Shown one piece after another: positions 29,406 through 38,683 of a stretch of 64,000 nucleotides of DNA; position 1 is the stretch's first letter, and each line of letters opens with the position of its first letter. Below the pieces are notes generated by a model. It worked only from the letters and a program-made list of their open reading frames with translations. It had not been told where the DNA came from and ran no database searches. The stretch covers positions 1 through 64,000 of the forward strand of contig SAQR01000031.1 in assembly GCA_004020365.1 (NCBI GenBank), given 5' to 3'. Origin of the DNA: Mesorhizobium sp. (GTDB lineage Bacteria; Pseudomonadota; Alphaproteobacteria; Rhizobiales; Rhizobiaceae). The translations under genes and the position numbers were made by a program.

Positions 29406-29774
29406 GCAAGGAGCGAAGCGACGCGGCGGAGATCCTGGGATCCTTTCCGTTACATCGAGCGCTGCTGCGGTGCAGAACCTATGATAGCCGAGGGACAGCG
29501 CCCCCCTCTGTCCGGCCGGACATCTCCCCACAAGGAGGGAGATTGGCCTTCATCACTGATTTCGCCAAACCACCAACCTTGCAAAAAGGACGCTGTCCGC
29601 GAAGCTGCCGATCTCCCCCCAAGTGGGGGAGATGCCAAGATTTGGCAAAGAGGGGCAGGACAGAGGGGGGCGCGAAGGATCGCAACAGAGCGCTTTATTC
29701 TGTGCCACAGCAGCGAAATCCAAAAGAGGCCCGGCAGCAATTGGCCGGGCCCCGGTGCGTGCCCAGGCTATGGT
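29406..29774. repeat. Intergenic region with paired inverted palindromic repeats, second locus
   Basis: This stretch holds no gene. Unit one (29491-29546) contains a hairpin around CATCTCCCCACAAGGAGGGAGATTGG, and unit two (29588-29678), in the opposite orientation, contains CTCCCCCCAAGTGGGGGAG and ends in GGCAGGACAGAGGGG. Unit two carries an extra AAGATTTGGCAAAG-like segment compared with its relative at 35240. The same paired family is found at 35240-35490. An open frame crosses the repeats into the crp-like gene but is not coding. Confidence 0.8.
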
Positions 29775-30095
29775 TCAACCGCAGATCCAGATCTTCTTCC
29801 AGAAAATGCCATGCTTGGTGAAAATCTTCTTCTTGGTCCAGCAGCTATAGCCGGGATAATCATAGACGAGATAGTAGTCGTAGAAGCCGTGGCCGAAATG
29901 CTTGTGCCAACGGTGGCCGTGACCGTGGCCATGACGATGGCGGCGATGGCCGACCTTGACGACAAAATCGCCGGCAGCCTGGCTCTGCTGCCCAGTGTTG
30001 TCGAAAGCCGCCAATGGTGCTGCGGAAGCCGTCGATGCGAGCGCTGCGATGGCGATGGTGGCTGCTGTTGCGATGCTGATAAGTTTGCTGGTCAT
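29775..30095 (-). CDS. Small secreted His/Gly-rich protein
   Basis: 106 residues, with GGGAGG upstream of ATG 30095. A signal peptide (ending ASTASAAP) precedes a short linker and a histidine-rich block (HRRHRHGHGHGHRWHKH, about 51-67), followed by an aromatic C-terminus with two Cys (YSCWTKKK, IWICG). The His block could bind Zn, Ni or Cu in the periplasm or outside the cell. Similar small proteins are common and unnamed in rhizobia. Function is unassigned. Confidence 0.8.
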   Translation of the reverse strand: MTSKLISIATAATIAIAALASTASAAPLAAFDNTGQQSQAAGDFVVKVGHRRHRHGHGHGHRWHKHFGHGFYDYYLVYDYPGYSCWTKKKIFTKHGIFWKKIWICG

Positions 30096-30290
30096 GTTCG
30101 TTCCTCCCTGAGTTTCCCAAAGAGCGCCAATCGCCCTTCGATGGAGGTGATCATGCCGTGTCGCGAATTTTTACGATGTGCATTCGGTCACATCATGAAC
30201 CTGGGCGCTCTTTGCTTGCCAGTTCGGCACGACGCGGCCACTATGTCCCGGAAGGCCAGCGTCACTTTTTTGTGGTGGCGGGTTGGGAAG

Positions 30291-30974
30291 ATGACCGATC
30301 TGGATGCCATTCCAGTGTTCGAGACGCTCGACGCCGATACGCGCGCGCGTATTTCGCAGCGCTGCAGACGGATGAGCGTCGACGCCAATCAGATGATCAT
30401 CGATTTCGAGGATCCGAGCACCGATGTCTATTTCCTGGTGTCGGGCCGGGTCCGCATTCTTTATCGCTCTCCCGTCGGCAAAGAGGTGATCCTTTGCGAG
30501 TTGGGAGCGGGTGGATGTTTCGGCGAACTGGCAGCCATCGACGGCCGGCCGCGCGCTGCCAATGTCACCGCACTCCACCGTTCAGAACTGGTGGTGATGC
30601 CTGCTCCGTTCTTTTCAGGGTTGCTCCACGACAATCCGGCGTTCGCCCTGCATTTCCTCGCGCTGCTGGCCGAAAGGATACGCAGCCTGAACACGCGCCT
30701 TGCGGAATATTCGTTCCTGCAGGTGAGGCCGAGGCTTTTGTGCGAATTGCTGCGCCTGTCGCGGCAGCGAAGCGGCAGCAGCGGTGAGCGGATCATAACG
30801 CCACCGCCGCTGCAGAACGACCTCGCCGCGCGCATAGGTTCCCGCCGTGAGGTGGTGTCACGCGAATTATCGGCACTTGTCCGGGACGGGCTTGTTGCGA
30901 AGGCGCGTGGTGCGCTCGTTCTTACAAACCCGGCAGAACTCAACCGGCGTATCTCGGTTGCGATGAATGCGTGA
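30291..30974 (+). CDS. Crp/Fnr family transcriptional regulator
   Basis: 227 residues. An N-terminal cyclic-nucleotide-binding domain (about 8-125) keeps the phosphate-binding cassette Gly-Glu (GEL at 78-80) and Arg88, with Ala89 where E. coli CRP has Ser. A C-terminal HTH follows (LAARIGSRREVVSRELSALV). No Fnr-type N-terminal cysteines are present, so a nucleotide rather than an Fe-S signal is likely. The ATG at 30291 begins a normal domain. The frame stays open much further upstream through repeat DNA. The stop overlaps the next gene's GTG by four bases. That gene is a nucleotide cyclase, so the pair probably acts as signal maker and reader. Confidence 0.9.
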   Translation: MTDLDAIPVFETLDADTRARISQRCRRMSVDANQMIIDFEDPSTDVYFLVSGRVRILYRSPVGKEVILCELGAGGCFGELAAIDGRPRAANVTALHRSELVVMPAPFFSGLLHDNPAFALHFLALLAERIRSLNTRLAEYSFLQVRPRLLCELLRLSRQRSGSSGERIITPPPLQNDLAARIGSRREVVSRELSALVRDGLVAKARGALVLTNPAELNRRISVAMNA

Positions 30975-32347
30975 CGATGGCCGGTCTGCACGAGCTAACC
31001 CCGAAGAGCCGATCGCGCCGGCGTAAAACCCCGCCCTGGATTTCGCGCCTTGTCCAATTGGGTGTCACGGCTGACAATCCCGATATCCGCCGGCGGCAGA
31101 TTTTCACCAATATCGGCGCATTCGCCATCGCACTCAACGCCTTTTCGCATCTGTTGCTGAATGTCGTCCTCTTCCCCTGGGAATTGATGCCACTGCATAT
31201 TTACAATGCAGTGGTGACCGTTGTTGCCCTGTCCGTGCACCGGCTGCATCGGCTGCAACGCTATGGCGAGAATCTCGGAGCGATCGCCCTTTCGACCCTG
31301 ACCATCGGCGGCCATACTTATGTGGTTCTGGCGCTCGGTCTGAACAGCGGCCTTCAGATCTACTTTACGCTTGCCGCTTTCCTGCTGTTCATTTTCGGGA
31401 TCGAGCAGTGGCGGCAGTTCTTGATCTTCTACGCAGCGGCGTTCCTGGCCTTGGTCGCGACGCTATATTTCGGGCGCCCGACTGGCTTCGTGGTGCCCCA
31501 ACAGGCCGACTTTCGGGAAACGCTGGCGGTTCAGGCGCTCATAAACACGATGATCATCAACCTCCTGTTGATCGCCTACGCCCTCACCGCTCTGCGCCGT
31601 GCCGAGATCGAGCTTTCACAGGAATTCGCCCGCTCGGAATCGCTGATCGACGTGATATTGCCCCGGGCGATAGCGGCGCGCCTCAAACGCGGAGAAGAAC
31701 GGCGCATCGCCGACAAAGTACCGTCGGCGAGCATCATGTTTGCCGACCTCGCGGGCTTCACAGCCGCAGCCAATGCAGTCGGACCCGATGAACTGGTCGG
31801 ATGGCTGGACGAGGTGTTCTGCAGCTTCGACAGACTCTGCACAAGCAACGGCGTCGACAAGATCAAGACGATCGGCGACAGCTATATGGCCGTCGGCGGC
31901 CTCGACGGCGACGCTCAACGCGGCGCCGTCGCGATCTGCCGGCTAGCGCTCGAGATGCAGCATGAAATGAGCCGGCACAAGGCATTGGGAGGCCACCGGC
32001 TCTCCTTGCGGATCGGCATCCACAACGGCGTGGTTGTCGCCGGGGTGATCGGTGACCTGCGCGTCTCCTACGACGTTTGGGGCGACGCGGTGAACGTCGC
32101 TCAGCGCATGGAGGCTCATGGCGAGCCCGGCCGCATTCAGGTCTCGGCTCAATTGATGGCGATGGTCGACCATCGCTTCGCCTTCGAGCGCCGCGGCTGC
32201 ATCGCCCTTAAGGGACTGGCTGAAACGGAAGCCTGGTTTTTGACCGGTGCGCTTGCCGATGCCGACAATGAGATTGCGGACGGGGAGATTGCGGACGGGG
32301 AGATTGCGGATGGCGAGATTGCGAACGGCGGAGAAGGATCGAGATGA
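30971..32347 (+). CDS. Membrane-bound class III adenylate/guanylate cyclase
   Basis: 458 residues. The first 200 hold about six membrane helices forming a sensor-like module, then a class III catalytic domain from about 250. Motifs: FADLAGFT with the first metal Asp, KTIGDSYMAVGG with the second, RIGIHNGVVVAGVIG, and YDVWGDAVNVAQRME carrying the transition-state Asn region (an Arg is not obvious to me). The Lys before TIGD suggests ATP use. GTG 30971 overlaps the crp-like stop (GTGA); an ATG lies at 30977. The C-terminus ends in four tandem copies of a 15-bp unit coding EIADG-type repeats. The pair likely forms a local cyclic nucleotide circuit. Confidence 0.92.
   Translation: MTMAGLHELTPKSRSRRRKTPPWISRLVQLGVTADNPDIRRRQIFTNIGAFAIALNAFSHLLLNVVLFPWELMPLHIYNAVVTVVALSVHRLHRLQRYGENLGAIALSTLTIGGHTYVVLALGLNSGLQIYFTLAAFLLFIFGIEQWRQFLIFYAAAFLALVATLYFGRPTGFVVPQQADFRETLAVQALINTMIINLLLIAYALTALRRAEIELSQEFARSESLIDVILPRAIAARLKRGEERRIADKVPSASIMFADLAGFTAAANAVGPDELVGWLDEVFCSFDRLCTSNGVDKIKTIGDSYMAVGGLDGDAQRGAVAICRLALEMQHEMSRHKALGGHRLSLRIGIHNGVVVAGVIGDLRVSYDVWGDAVNVAQRMEAHGEPGRIQVSAQLMAMVDHRFAFERRGCIALKGLAETEAWFLTGALADADNEIADGEIADGEIADGEIANGGEGSR
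32270..32329 (+). repeat. In-frame 15-bp tandem repeat at the end of the cyclase gene
   Basis: Four units of 15 bp: GAGATTGCGGACGGG twice at 32270-32299, then two variants with one to three changes. They code for EIADG, EIADG, EIADG and EIANG in the last 26 residues. The array is in frame and close to the stop, so gain or loss of units would only change tail length. Confidence 0.9.
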
Positions 32348-32368
32348 AGCGCTGCAGTGGTGGCTTTT

Positions 32369-33145
32369 TCAGCGCGATTTGATGACGCTGTCTGTATTGG
32401 CCAACAGCTTGCGCACCGCGTTGCGTGCCGCATCCGGCCGCTGCAGGCGGATGTTCCTTTCGATCGCCTCGTGCAGCTTCTGCGCGTGCTGCAGATCGTC
32501 CACTTCCCGCGTCGTATAGGCGAACAGATGATCGAACGCCGATTCGATCAGCACGCCGAGCGGCACCAGAAGGTCGTTGCCGGAGGCGCGCAGGATCGCC
32601 AGATGAAAACGCGTGTCGGCGCGGGTGCGCTCCTGCAGCGTCGTCGCCTCCCCCATCTCCCGGCAGGCCTGGCTGATCTCAGCCATCTGCTCGTTTGTGC
32701 GCCGCGTGGCGGCAAAGGCGGTCGCTTCCGGCTCGATGATGTGGCGGAACTCCTGCACCGTTTTCAGGAACACCTCGCGGTCGGGCGATGTTGCGTACCA
32801 GGCCAGCACGTCGCGATCGAGCAGGTTCCAGCGCTCTTTCGGCTCGACCCAGCTGCCGATCTTCGGGCGCGACGCCAGCAGGCCCTTGGCCATCAGCATC
32901 TTGATCGCTTCGCGCACCGCCGAGCGGCTGACGTCGAAGGTCTCCGACCATTTGGCTTCATTGGGCAGGATGGTTCCCGGCGGATAGTCGCCGCGCACGA
33001 TCCTGAGACCGATTTCATTGGCCAGCGACGCATGCACGCTCGACCCAGGCATACGCGCCGCGTTGGCGCGGCGCACGACAGCCGGGCGCTCGGCGGACGC
33101 CGCCTTGGCCGGCGTTTTTCCCTTATTCGGCTTCCCGTCCCGCAT
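32369..33145 (-). CDS. FCD-type GntR family regulator (first paralogue)
   Basis: 258 residues. A GntR winged HTH (about 40-105: LPNEAKWSETFDVSRSAVREA) is followed by an all-helical FCD ligand domain with the metal-ligand pattern ADTRFHLAIL and HEAIERNI. The N-terminal 30 residues are basic and low in complexity. From residue 35 on it is nearly the same as the protein at 35520-36353, including the whole recognition helix, so both should bind the same operator. It lies 103 bases after the epimerase gene on the same strand. Likely ligand: a sugar acid or similar. Confidence 0.92.
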   Translation of the reverse strand: MRDGKPNKGKTPAKAASAERPAVVRRANAARMPGSSVHASLANEIGLRIVRGDYPPGTILPNEAKWSETFDVSRSAVREAIKMLMAKGLLASRPKIGSWVEPKERWNLLDRDVLAWYATSPDREVFLKTVQEFRHIIEPEATAFAATRRTNEQMAEISQACREMGEATTLQERTRADTRFHLAILRASGNDLLVPLGVLIESAFDHLFAYTTREVDDLQHAQKLHEAIERNIRLQRPDAARNAVRKLLANTDSVIKSR

Positions 33146-33248
33146 GCATTCACAAAGTCCGGATTCCGAAAGCTGTCAAGCACGGGAAAAGCCTCAGGCT
33201 GCAAAGCCTTGCTTCTGTGCACAGATCAGCTCGAATGCATCGACCTCG

Positions 33249-34145
33249 TCATGTCGTCTTGACGTATTTCCGCCAGCTGTGTTCCGGGCGGAATCCGAGC
33301 ATATCCCGCGCCTTGCGGTTCGAAAGCAGCGTCTCGAATTCGCCGAGCTCAACCTTGACCGGCACGCCGGGATAAAATCGCTCGAGGAGTTCAGCCGTCG
33401 GCAGGTCGGAGGAGGTGTCGTCATTGGCGGCATTGAACACCTGATAGCCGAGCCCGTCCTTCTCGATGGCGCGCAGCGTGATCTGGCCGAGGTCGCGCGC
33501 GTCGATATAGCTCCAGGCGATCCGCTTGCGGAAACCCGGGTCGGCGAACCATTTCGGGAACAGCGAATATTCATGCGGCTCGATGACGTTGCCGATGCGC
33601 AAGGCGTAGATGTCGATGCCGCTGCGCAGCGCGAAGGCGCGCGCCGTCTTCTCGTTGACGATCTTCGACAGCGCATAGCTGTCCATTGGATCGACGTCAT
33701 AATCCTCATCGAGTGGGAAATGCGTTGGGTCGCGCGGTTCGTTGGCAAAGACCAGCCCATAGGTCGTCTCGCTGGAGGCGATCACCACCTTGCGAATGCC
33801 GAGCTTCACCGCCGCCTCGATGACATTGTAGGTGCCGAGAGCGTTGATGCGGAACACCTCGTTGTCGGGCGTGATCATGATGCGCGGGATCGCCGCGAAA
33901 TGCACCACGGCGTCGACCGGCTGCGCGCGCAGCGACGGGTCGAATTCATGCAGGCCCATATAGCTCGACAGCGCATTGAACACCTGGCCGCTGTCGGTGA
34001 TGTCGGTGATCAGGGTGCGCACCTTGGGATTGTCGAGCGGCTTGGTATCGATGTTGAGCACCTGGCAGCCCTGCTCGACCAGATACTGCACGACGTGACG
34101 CCCGGCCTTGCCGCTGCCGCCGGTGAACATGATCCGCTTCGTCAT
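33249..34145 (-). CDS. NAD-dependent epimerase/dehydratase family (extended SDR)
   Basis: 298 residues. Nucleotide-binding motif TGGSGKAGRHVV (about 7-18), and the catalytic Tyr and Lys in SYALSKIVNE. ATG 34145 has GGAGAG upstream, and the longer frame start is unlikely. Family members oxidise or epimerise sugars or sugar acids, including uronate dehydrogenases. The exact reaction is unclear. It is divergent from the dehydrogenase at 34299, with a GntR-type operator between, and codirectional with the first GntR regulator. Confidence 0.88.
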   Translation of the reverse strand: MTKRIMFTGGSGKAGRHVVQYLVEQGCQVLNIDTKPLDNPKVRTLITDITDSGQVFNALSSYMGLHEFDPSLRAQPVDAVVHFAAIPRIMITPDNEVFRINALGTYNVIEAAVKLGIRKVVIASSETTYGLVFANEPRDPTHFPLDEDYDVDPMDSYALSKIVNEKTARAFALRSGIDIYALRIGNVIEPHEYSLFPKWFADPGFRKRIAWSYIDARDLGQITLRAIEKDGLGYQVFNAANDDTSSDLPTAELLERFYPGVPVKVELGEFETLLSNRKARDMLGFRPEHSWRKYVKTT

Positions 34146-34176
34146 TTTGCTCTCCACATTCTCCAAGATTCATGTG

Positions 34177-34191
34177 TATTGTCAGACAATA
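34177..34191. promoter_or_regulatory. FCD-GntR operator palindrome between two dehydrogenase genes
   Basis: TATTGTCAGACAATA is a perfect palindrome around a single central base and fits the FadR-type consensus TNGTNNNACNA (TTGTCAGACAA). It lies 32 bases upstream of the epimerase ATG and 108 bases upstream of the divergent dehydrogenase ATG. A matching TTTGTCCTACAAA lies at 37752-37764. Confidence 0.65.
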
Positions 34192-34298
34192 TCGAACTCT
34201 GCAATCGTCTGCCAACCGCTTGCGGCAAAAACCCGCTTCAACAATTCGCCTGCCGAAGTGCGGCGCCGTCATCGAGACCGCAACAGGGATTACACGAC

Positions 34299-35237
34299 AT
34301 GAACACCACCGCCGCGAGCGAAAAGATCGGCTTCATTGGCCTTGGCCTGATGGGACACGGGATCGCGAAGAACATCGTCGACAAGGGCTATTCCGTGACG
34401 TTTCTCGGCCGCAAGAACCGCGCGCCGGCGCAAGACATGCTCGGCCGCGGTGCACAGGAAGCCGCGACCTCGCGCGACGTGGCAGCGGCATCCGATATCG
34501 TCTTCATCTGCGTCACCGGCTCGCGCGAGGTCGAGGCCATCATCCGCGGGCCGGGCGGCCTCAAGGAGGGCTTGAAGCAGGGTTCGGTGGTCGTCGATTG
34601 CTCGACCTCCGATCCGACCTCGACCGTGGCGCTTGCCGCCGAACTCAAGGGGCTCGGCGTCGACTATGTCGATGCCCCGCTCAGCCGCACCCCGAAGGAG
34701 GCCTGGGAAGGCACGCTCGACGCCATGGTCGGTGCATCCGACGCGGTCTTTGCCCGGCTGAAGCCGGTGCTCGACACCTGGGCCGGGCGTATCGTCCATA
34801 TCGGTGACACCGGCGACGGCCACCGTATGAAGCTGCTCAACAATTTCATCTCGCTGGGCTATGCGGCGATCTATTCCGAGGCGCTGGCGCTGGCCGAAAA
34901 GGTCGGCATTTCGCCGCCGCGCTTCGACAGCGTCATCCGCAACGGCCGCATGGATTGCGGCTTCTACCAGACTTTTATGCGCTGGACGCTGGAAGGCGAC
35001 CGCGACGCGCACAAATTCACCATCGCCAACGCCTTCAAGGACCTCACGTATCTCGAATCGATGGCCGGTGCCGCCGGCATCGCCAACCCGCTCGGCAACG
35101 CCACCAAGAACGCCTTCGCCGGCGCATTCGCCGCCGGGCCCGCCGATCAATATGTGCCGATGCTGGCGACGCATATCGGCAAGGTCAACGGCGTCGATTT
35201 GACACCGACGAAGGATGGGCAGAAACAGACGATTTGA
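34299..35237 (+). CDS. NAD(P)-dependent beta-hydroxyacid dehydrogenase (3-hydroxyisobutyrate/GarR family)
   Basis: 312 residues. Rossmann motif GFIGLGLMGHGIAKN (about 11-25), substrate-site motif SRTPKEAWEGTL and the catalytic Lys motif GDGHRMKLLNN (about 170-180). The family reduces or oxidises beta-hydroxyacids such as tartronate semialdehyde. ATG 34299 opens the first normal Rossmann fold. The frame is open far upstream but has no coding signal there. Divergent from the SDR gene and probably under the GntR regulators. Confidence 0.9.
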   Translation: MNTTAASEKIGFIGLGLMGHGIAKNIVDKGYSVTFLGRKNRAPAQDMLGRGAQEAATSRDVAAASDIVFICVTGSREVEAIIRGPGGLKEGLKQGSVVVDCSTSDPTSTVALAAELKGLGVDYVDAPLSRTPKEAWEGTLDAMVGASDAVFARLKPVLDTWAGRIVHIGDTGDGHRMKLLNNFISLGYAAIYSEALALAEKVGISPPRFDSVIRNGRMDCGFYQTFMRWTLEGDRDAHKFTIANAFKDLTYLESMAGAAGIANPLGNATKNAFAGAFAAGPADQYVPMLATHIGKVNGVDLTPTKDGQKQTI

Positions 35238-35239
35238 GG

Positions 35240-35490
35240 CGATAAGCGGCAGGCGCTGTCGGCGAAGCTGCCGATCTCCCCCCTTGCGGGGGAGATGCCC
35301 GGCAGGACAGAGGGGGTGCTGTCCCGCCGACCCGTCAACCAAGTCGCAGCCACACCCTCAGGCTGTTTCGGTTGGAATGGCTGAAGTCGAAGTTCGCGAT
35401 CCTCCCCCTCTGTCCTGCCGGACATCTCCCCCGCAAGGGGGGAGATTGGATGTCACTTCGGCTTTCGCCAATCGCCAACGCAAGGCAGGA
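35240..35490. repeat. Paired inverted palindromic repeats, third locus
   Basis: Unit one (35240-35325) contains CTCCCCCCTTGCGGGGGAG followed by a GGCAGGACAGAGGGGG tail. Unit two (35399-35490) is the inverted copy and begins CCTCCCCCTCTGTCC. They share flanks such as GCGAAGCTGCCGATCT with the locus at 29491-29678, so they form one family. No gene is present between 35238 and 35519. Confidence 0.85.
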
Positions 35491-35519
35491 GCAGGCAGCG
35501 CCAGCCTTGGTGCGTGAAA

Positions 35520-36353
35520 TCACCGCCGCGACCGCCCGATAACCTCGTCGGTGTTGGCGAGCAGCCTGTGCACCGCGGTGCGGGCTGCCGCCGGCCGCTG
35601 AAGGCGGATGTTCTTTTCAATCGCCTCATGCAGCGCCTGCGCCCGCGGCTGGTCGCTGGTTTCGCGTGTGACGAAAACGAAGAGATGATCGAGCGCCGAT
35701 TCGATCAGCACGCCGAGCGGCACCAGCAGGTCGTTGCCCGAGGCGCGCAGGATGGCCAGGTGAAAACGCGTATCGGCGCGGGTGCGCTCCGGCAGCGTCG
35801 CCGCCTCCCCCATCTCCCGGCAGGCCTGGCTGATCTCGGCCATCTGCTCGTCGCTGCGCCGGATCGCCGCAAAGGCGCTGGCTTCCGGCTCGATGATGTG
35901 GCGGAACTCCTGGACGGTGCGCAGGAACATTTCGCGATCAGGCGCCGTCGCATACCAGGCGAGCACGTCGCGGTCGAGCAGGTTCCAGCGCTCTTTCGGC
36001 TCGACCCAGCTGCCGATCTTGGGGCGTGAGGCCAGCAGGCTCTTGGCCATCAGCATTTTTATCGCTTCGCGCACCGCCGAGCGGCTGACGTCGAAGGTCT
36101 CGGACCATTTGGCTTCATTGGGCAGGATGGTTCCCGGCGGATAGTCGCCGCGCACGATCCTGAGGCCGATCTCGTTGGCCAGCGACGCATGCACGCTCGA
36201 TCCGGGGATCAGCGCCGCGTCGGCACGGCGGGCGCCGGCCGGGCGGCCGACCGGCGCCTTGATCTTGGCCCGTGCCTTGACCTTGGCCTGTGCCTTGACC
36301 GTGGCCTGTGCCTTGACCGGGGTAAGTCGCTTTTTCGATCTGGCGTCCGACAT
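35520..36353 (-). CDS. FCD-type GntR family regulator (second paralogue)
   Basis: 277 residues, start ATG 36353. The winged HTH and FCD domain are almost the same as those of 32369-33145 (same recognition region, scattered changes mainly in the last 70 residues), so it is a paralogue and not an allele. It differs in its N-terminus, a tandem array of a 6-residue Lys/Ala unit (VKAQAK type, about residues 12-33). It lies 134 bases downstream of, and codirectional with, the sugar-binding protein gene, and 282 bases from the dehydrogenase gene with repeats between. Confidence 0.92.
   Translation of the reverse strand: MSDARSKKRLTPVKAQATVKAQAKVKARAKIKAPVGRPAGARRADAALIPGSSVHASLANEIGLRIVRGDYPPGTILPNEAKWSETFDVSRSAVREAIKMLMAKSLLASRPKIGSWVEPKERWNLLDRDVLAWYATAPDREMFLRTVQEFRHIIEPEASAFAAIRRSDEQMAEISQACREMGEAATLPERTRADTRFHLAILRASGNDLLVPLGVLIESALDHLFVFVTRETSDQPRAQALHEAIEKNIRLQRPAAARTAVHRLLANTDEVIGRSRR
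36256..36320 (-). repeat. 18-bp tandem repeat encoding the Lys/Ala-rich N-terminus of the GntR protein
   Basis: Three full copies and a partial one of an 18-bp unit (GCCTTGACCTTGGCCTGT on the plus strand) at 36256-36320. They code for a basic tail that precedes the DNA-binding domain and is missing from the first paralogue. Confidence 0.85.
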
Positions 36354-36487
36354 CCATGTTCCCCGGCACAGGCTGAACTCAAGGCGCGGCAAAGCAGGAG
36401 CGGTTCGCCCCAGCCACGTCACCTCGTAGATTTTCGTGGACCGGCGTGACGGGGCGCCCGTCGAGCGGACGCCCCGAAAATGCGAAC

Positions 36488-37477
36488 CTACTTCTGGATG
36501 CAGGTATCGGCCGTATCCTTGGTGCACTCGTCGAGACCGGTGAAGACCGGATCGGCGACCGGCTTGCCTTCGATCAGGTCGATCATCACCGATGGCGCCT
36601 TGTAGCCCATCTCGAACGGCCGCTGGCCGACCAGCGCGGTCACCAGGCCCTCCTTGGCGATGGCCACTTCCTCACCGATCGTATCGGCGGCGCCGATGAC
36701 GAACTCGTTCTTGGCGATCTTGTCGGCCATCGGCTTGAACAGGTCGCGATAGGGCTGCGGTGCGCCAAACAGTGGCCAGCCGCCCATGATGCCGAAGGCG
36801 TCGAGATCGGGATTGGCGGCGAGGATATCGGTCATCGCCTGCACGCCCTTGGCACCGTCGTCATTGGTGAACACCGGGCAGCCGGCGACCTCGGTCCAGC
36901 CGCCCTCGCCCTTAAGCGCCGGGAGATCCTTCTGGCCTGTAAGCGCGTCACGCATGCCCTGGGCGCGGCGCAGGATGTTGTCGGCCGCGGGATTGCCCTG
37001 GATGGTGCAGATCTTGCCACCTTCGGGCTTGGCCTTCTTGATGTACTCGCCGATCTTGTAGCCCATCAGGTAGTTGTCGGTGCCAAGATAGGTCTTGCGC
37101 AGCGCCGCATCTTCCTTGCTGAGGTCGGCGTCGAGCGTCATGATCGGGATCGACGGATTGGCGCTTTTGATCGTCTGCGCGATCAGCGGTGCGTTGGACG
37201 GCGAAATCGCCATCGCCACCGTGTCCGGCTTGCTCAGCATGTCCTGGACGATCTGGGCTTCGCCGGCTTCGTCCGAGGTCGATGCCGGACCGGTGTAGAA
37301 GCACTCATACTCCGAGTCGGCGTTTTCCTTGTTCCATTTCTGGCAACCCTGGTTGATGGCCTCGAAGAACGGATTGTCGAGCCCTTTCACCACGATGACG
37401 AGCTGTTTCTTGGCCATGGCCGGCCCGGCGCCCAACGCCAGCATGGCGACGGCAGCGAGCAATAGTGATTTCCTCAT
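36488..37477 (-). CDS. Sugar ABC transporter substrate-binding protein (FrcB-like)
   Basis: 329 residues. A signal peptide (ending GAGPAMA) precedes a type I periplasmic fold with VIVVKGLDNPFFEAINQG at the start and SMLSKPDTVAMAISPSN-like and GTDNYLMGYKIGEY segments. ATG 37477 has GGGAGG about nine bases upstream. It is divergent from the ATPase and permease genes, a less usual layout for a FrcBCA-type transporter. A GntR-type operator lies between. The substrate is probably a monosaccharide or polyol. Confidence 0.9.
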   Translation of the reverse strand: MRKSLLLAAVAMLALGAGPAMAKKQLVIVVKGLDNPFFEAINQGCQKWNKENADSEYECFYTGPASTSDEAGEAQIVQDMLSKPDTVAMAISPSNAPLIAQTIKSANPSIPIMTLDADLSKEDAALRKTYLGTDNYLMGYKIGEYIKKAKPEGGKICTIQGNPAADNILRRAQGMRDALTGQKDLPALKGEGGWTEVAGCPVFTNDDGAKGVQAMTDILAANPDLDAFGIMGGWPLFGAPQPYRDLFKPMADKIAKNEFVIGAADTIGEEVAIAKEGLVTALVGQRPFEMGYKAPSVMIDLIEGKPVADPVFTGLDECTKDTADTCIQK

Positions 37478-37902
37478 TTCAGTCCTCCCTTGAAACAGAC
37501 GGACACGGCGTGCCCGCCACACAGACCAGCCCGGATGCGCGATGACAGAGGTTCGTTTCGCGAGCGCTCGTGTCGTCTAGCCGGACCGATAAGAATTTCC
37601 AGATGCGGTTGCAGACCAGCGCGATAGGGACGCTGCCAGATCCTCGACCGATAAACCTCCGCCTGCTCAGCCCCGGCAAACCGGGGCAGGAGATCGCATA
37701 ATCTCCTCCGACGCCTAGCTAATATCGGCTTGAGACCGACGTCAATTGCTATTTGTCCTACAAAACGGATTTTTCGAAAGAAGCCGCTGTTGACGGCAAG
37801 GGGGCATATGCGTAAATGGGCGAAAGCGCGGTTCCCGGGAGGAGCTGGGAAGAGCGAGGCCGCGGCAGGACCGCAGGCCGAAAGCACGGAGGAAGCAGTC
37901 TG
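37478..37902. other. Divergent promoter region of the FrcBCA-like transporter
   Basis: This 425-base spacer separates the binding-protein gene from the ATPase gene. It contains a GntR-type operator (37752-37764, annotated separately) and a possible sigma-70-like pair TTGACG (37790-37795) and TAAATG (37813-37818), spaced 17 bases. I see no gene here. Confidence 0.5.
37752..37764. promoter_or_regulatory. FCD-GntR operator palindrome in the sugar transporter promoter
   Basis: TTTGTCCTACAAA has perfect TTTGT/ACAAA arms and matches TNGTNNNACNA (TTGTCCTACAA). It shares its half-sites with the site at 34177-34191. It lies 151 bases upstream of the ATPase start and 275 bases upstream of the divergent binding-protein start. 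Confidence 0.6.
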
Positions 37903-38643
<741 letters not shown>

Positions 38644-38683
38644 TGCCAGCCGGTTTCACCACGCAAGCAGATAAAGGTCGACG

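Noticed and set aside
29481-30290. Upstream extension of the Crp-type regulator
   Set aside because: It runs through palindromic repeats and antisense to the His-rich gene. The normal nucleotide-binding domain starts at 30291.
32270-32329. Possible CRISPR-like array
   Set aside because: The 15-bp units have no spacers and are in-frame coding repeats.
33018-34298. Upstream extension of the dehydrogenase at 34299
   Set aside because: The extension is antisense to the SDR gene and shows no domain; the Rossmann fold begins at 34299.
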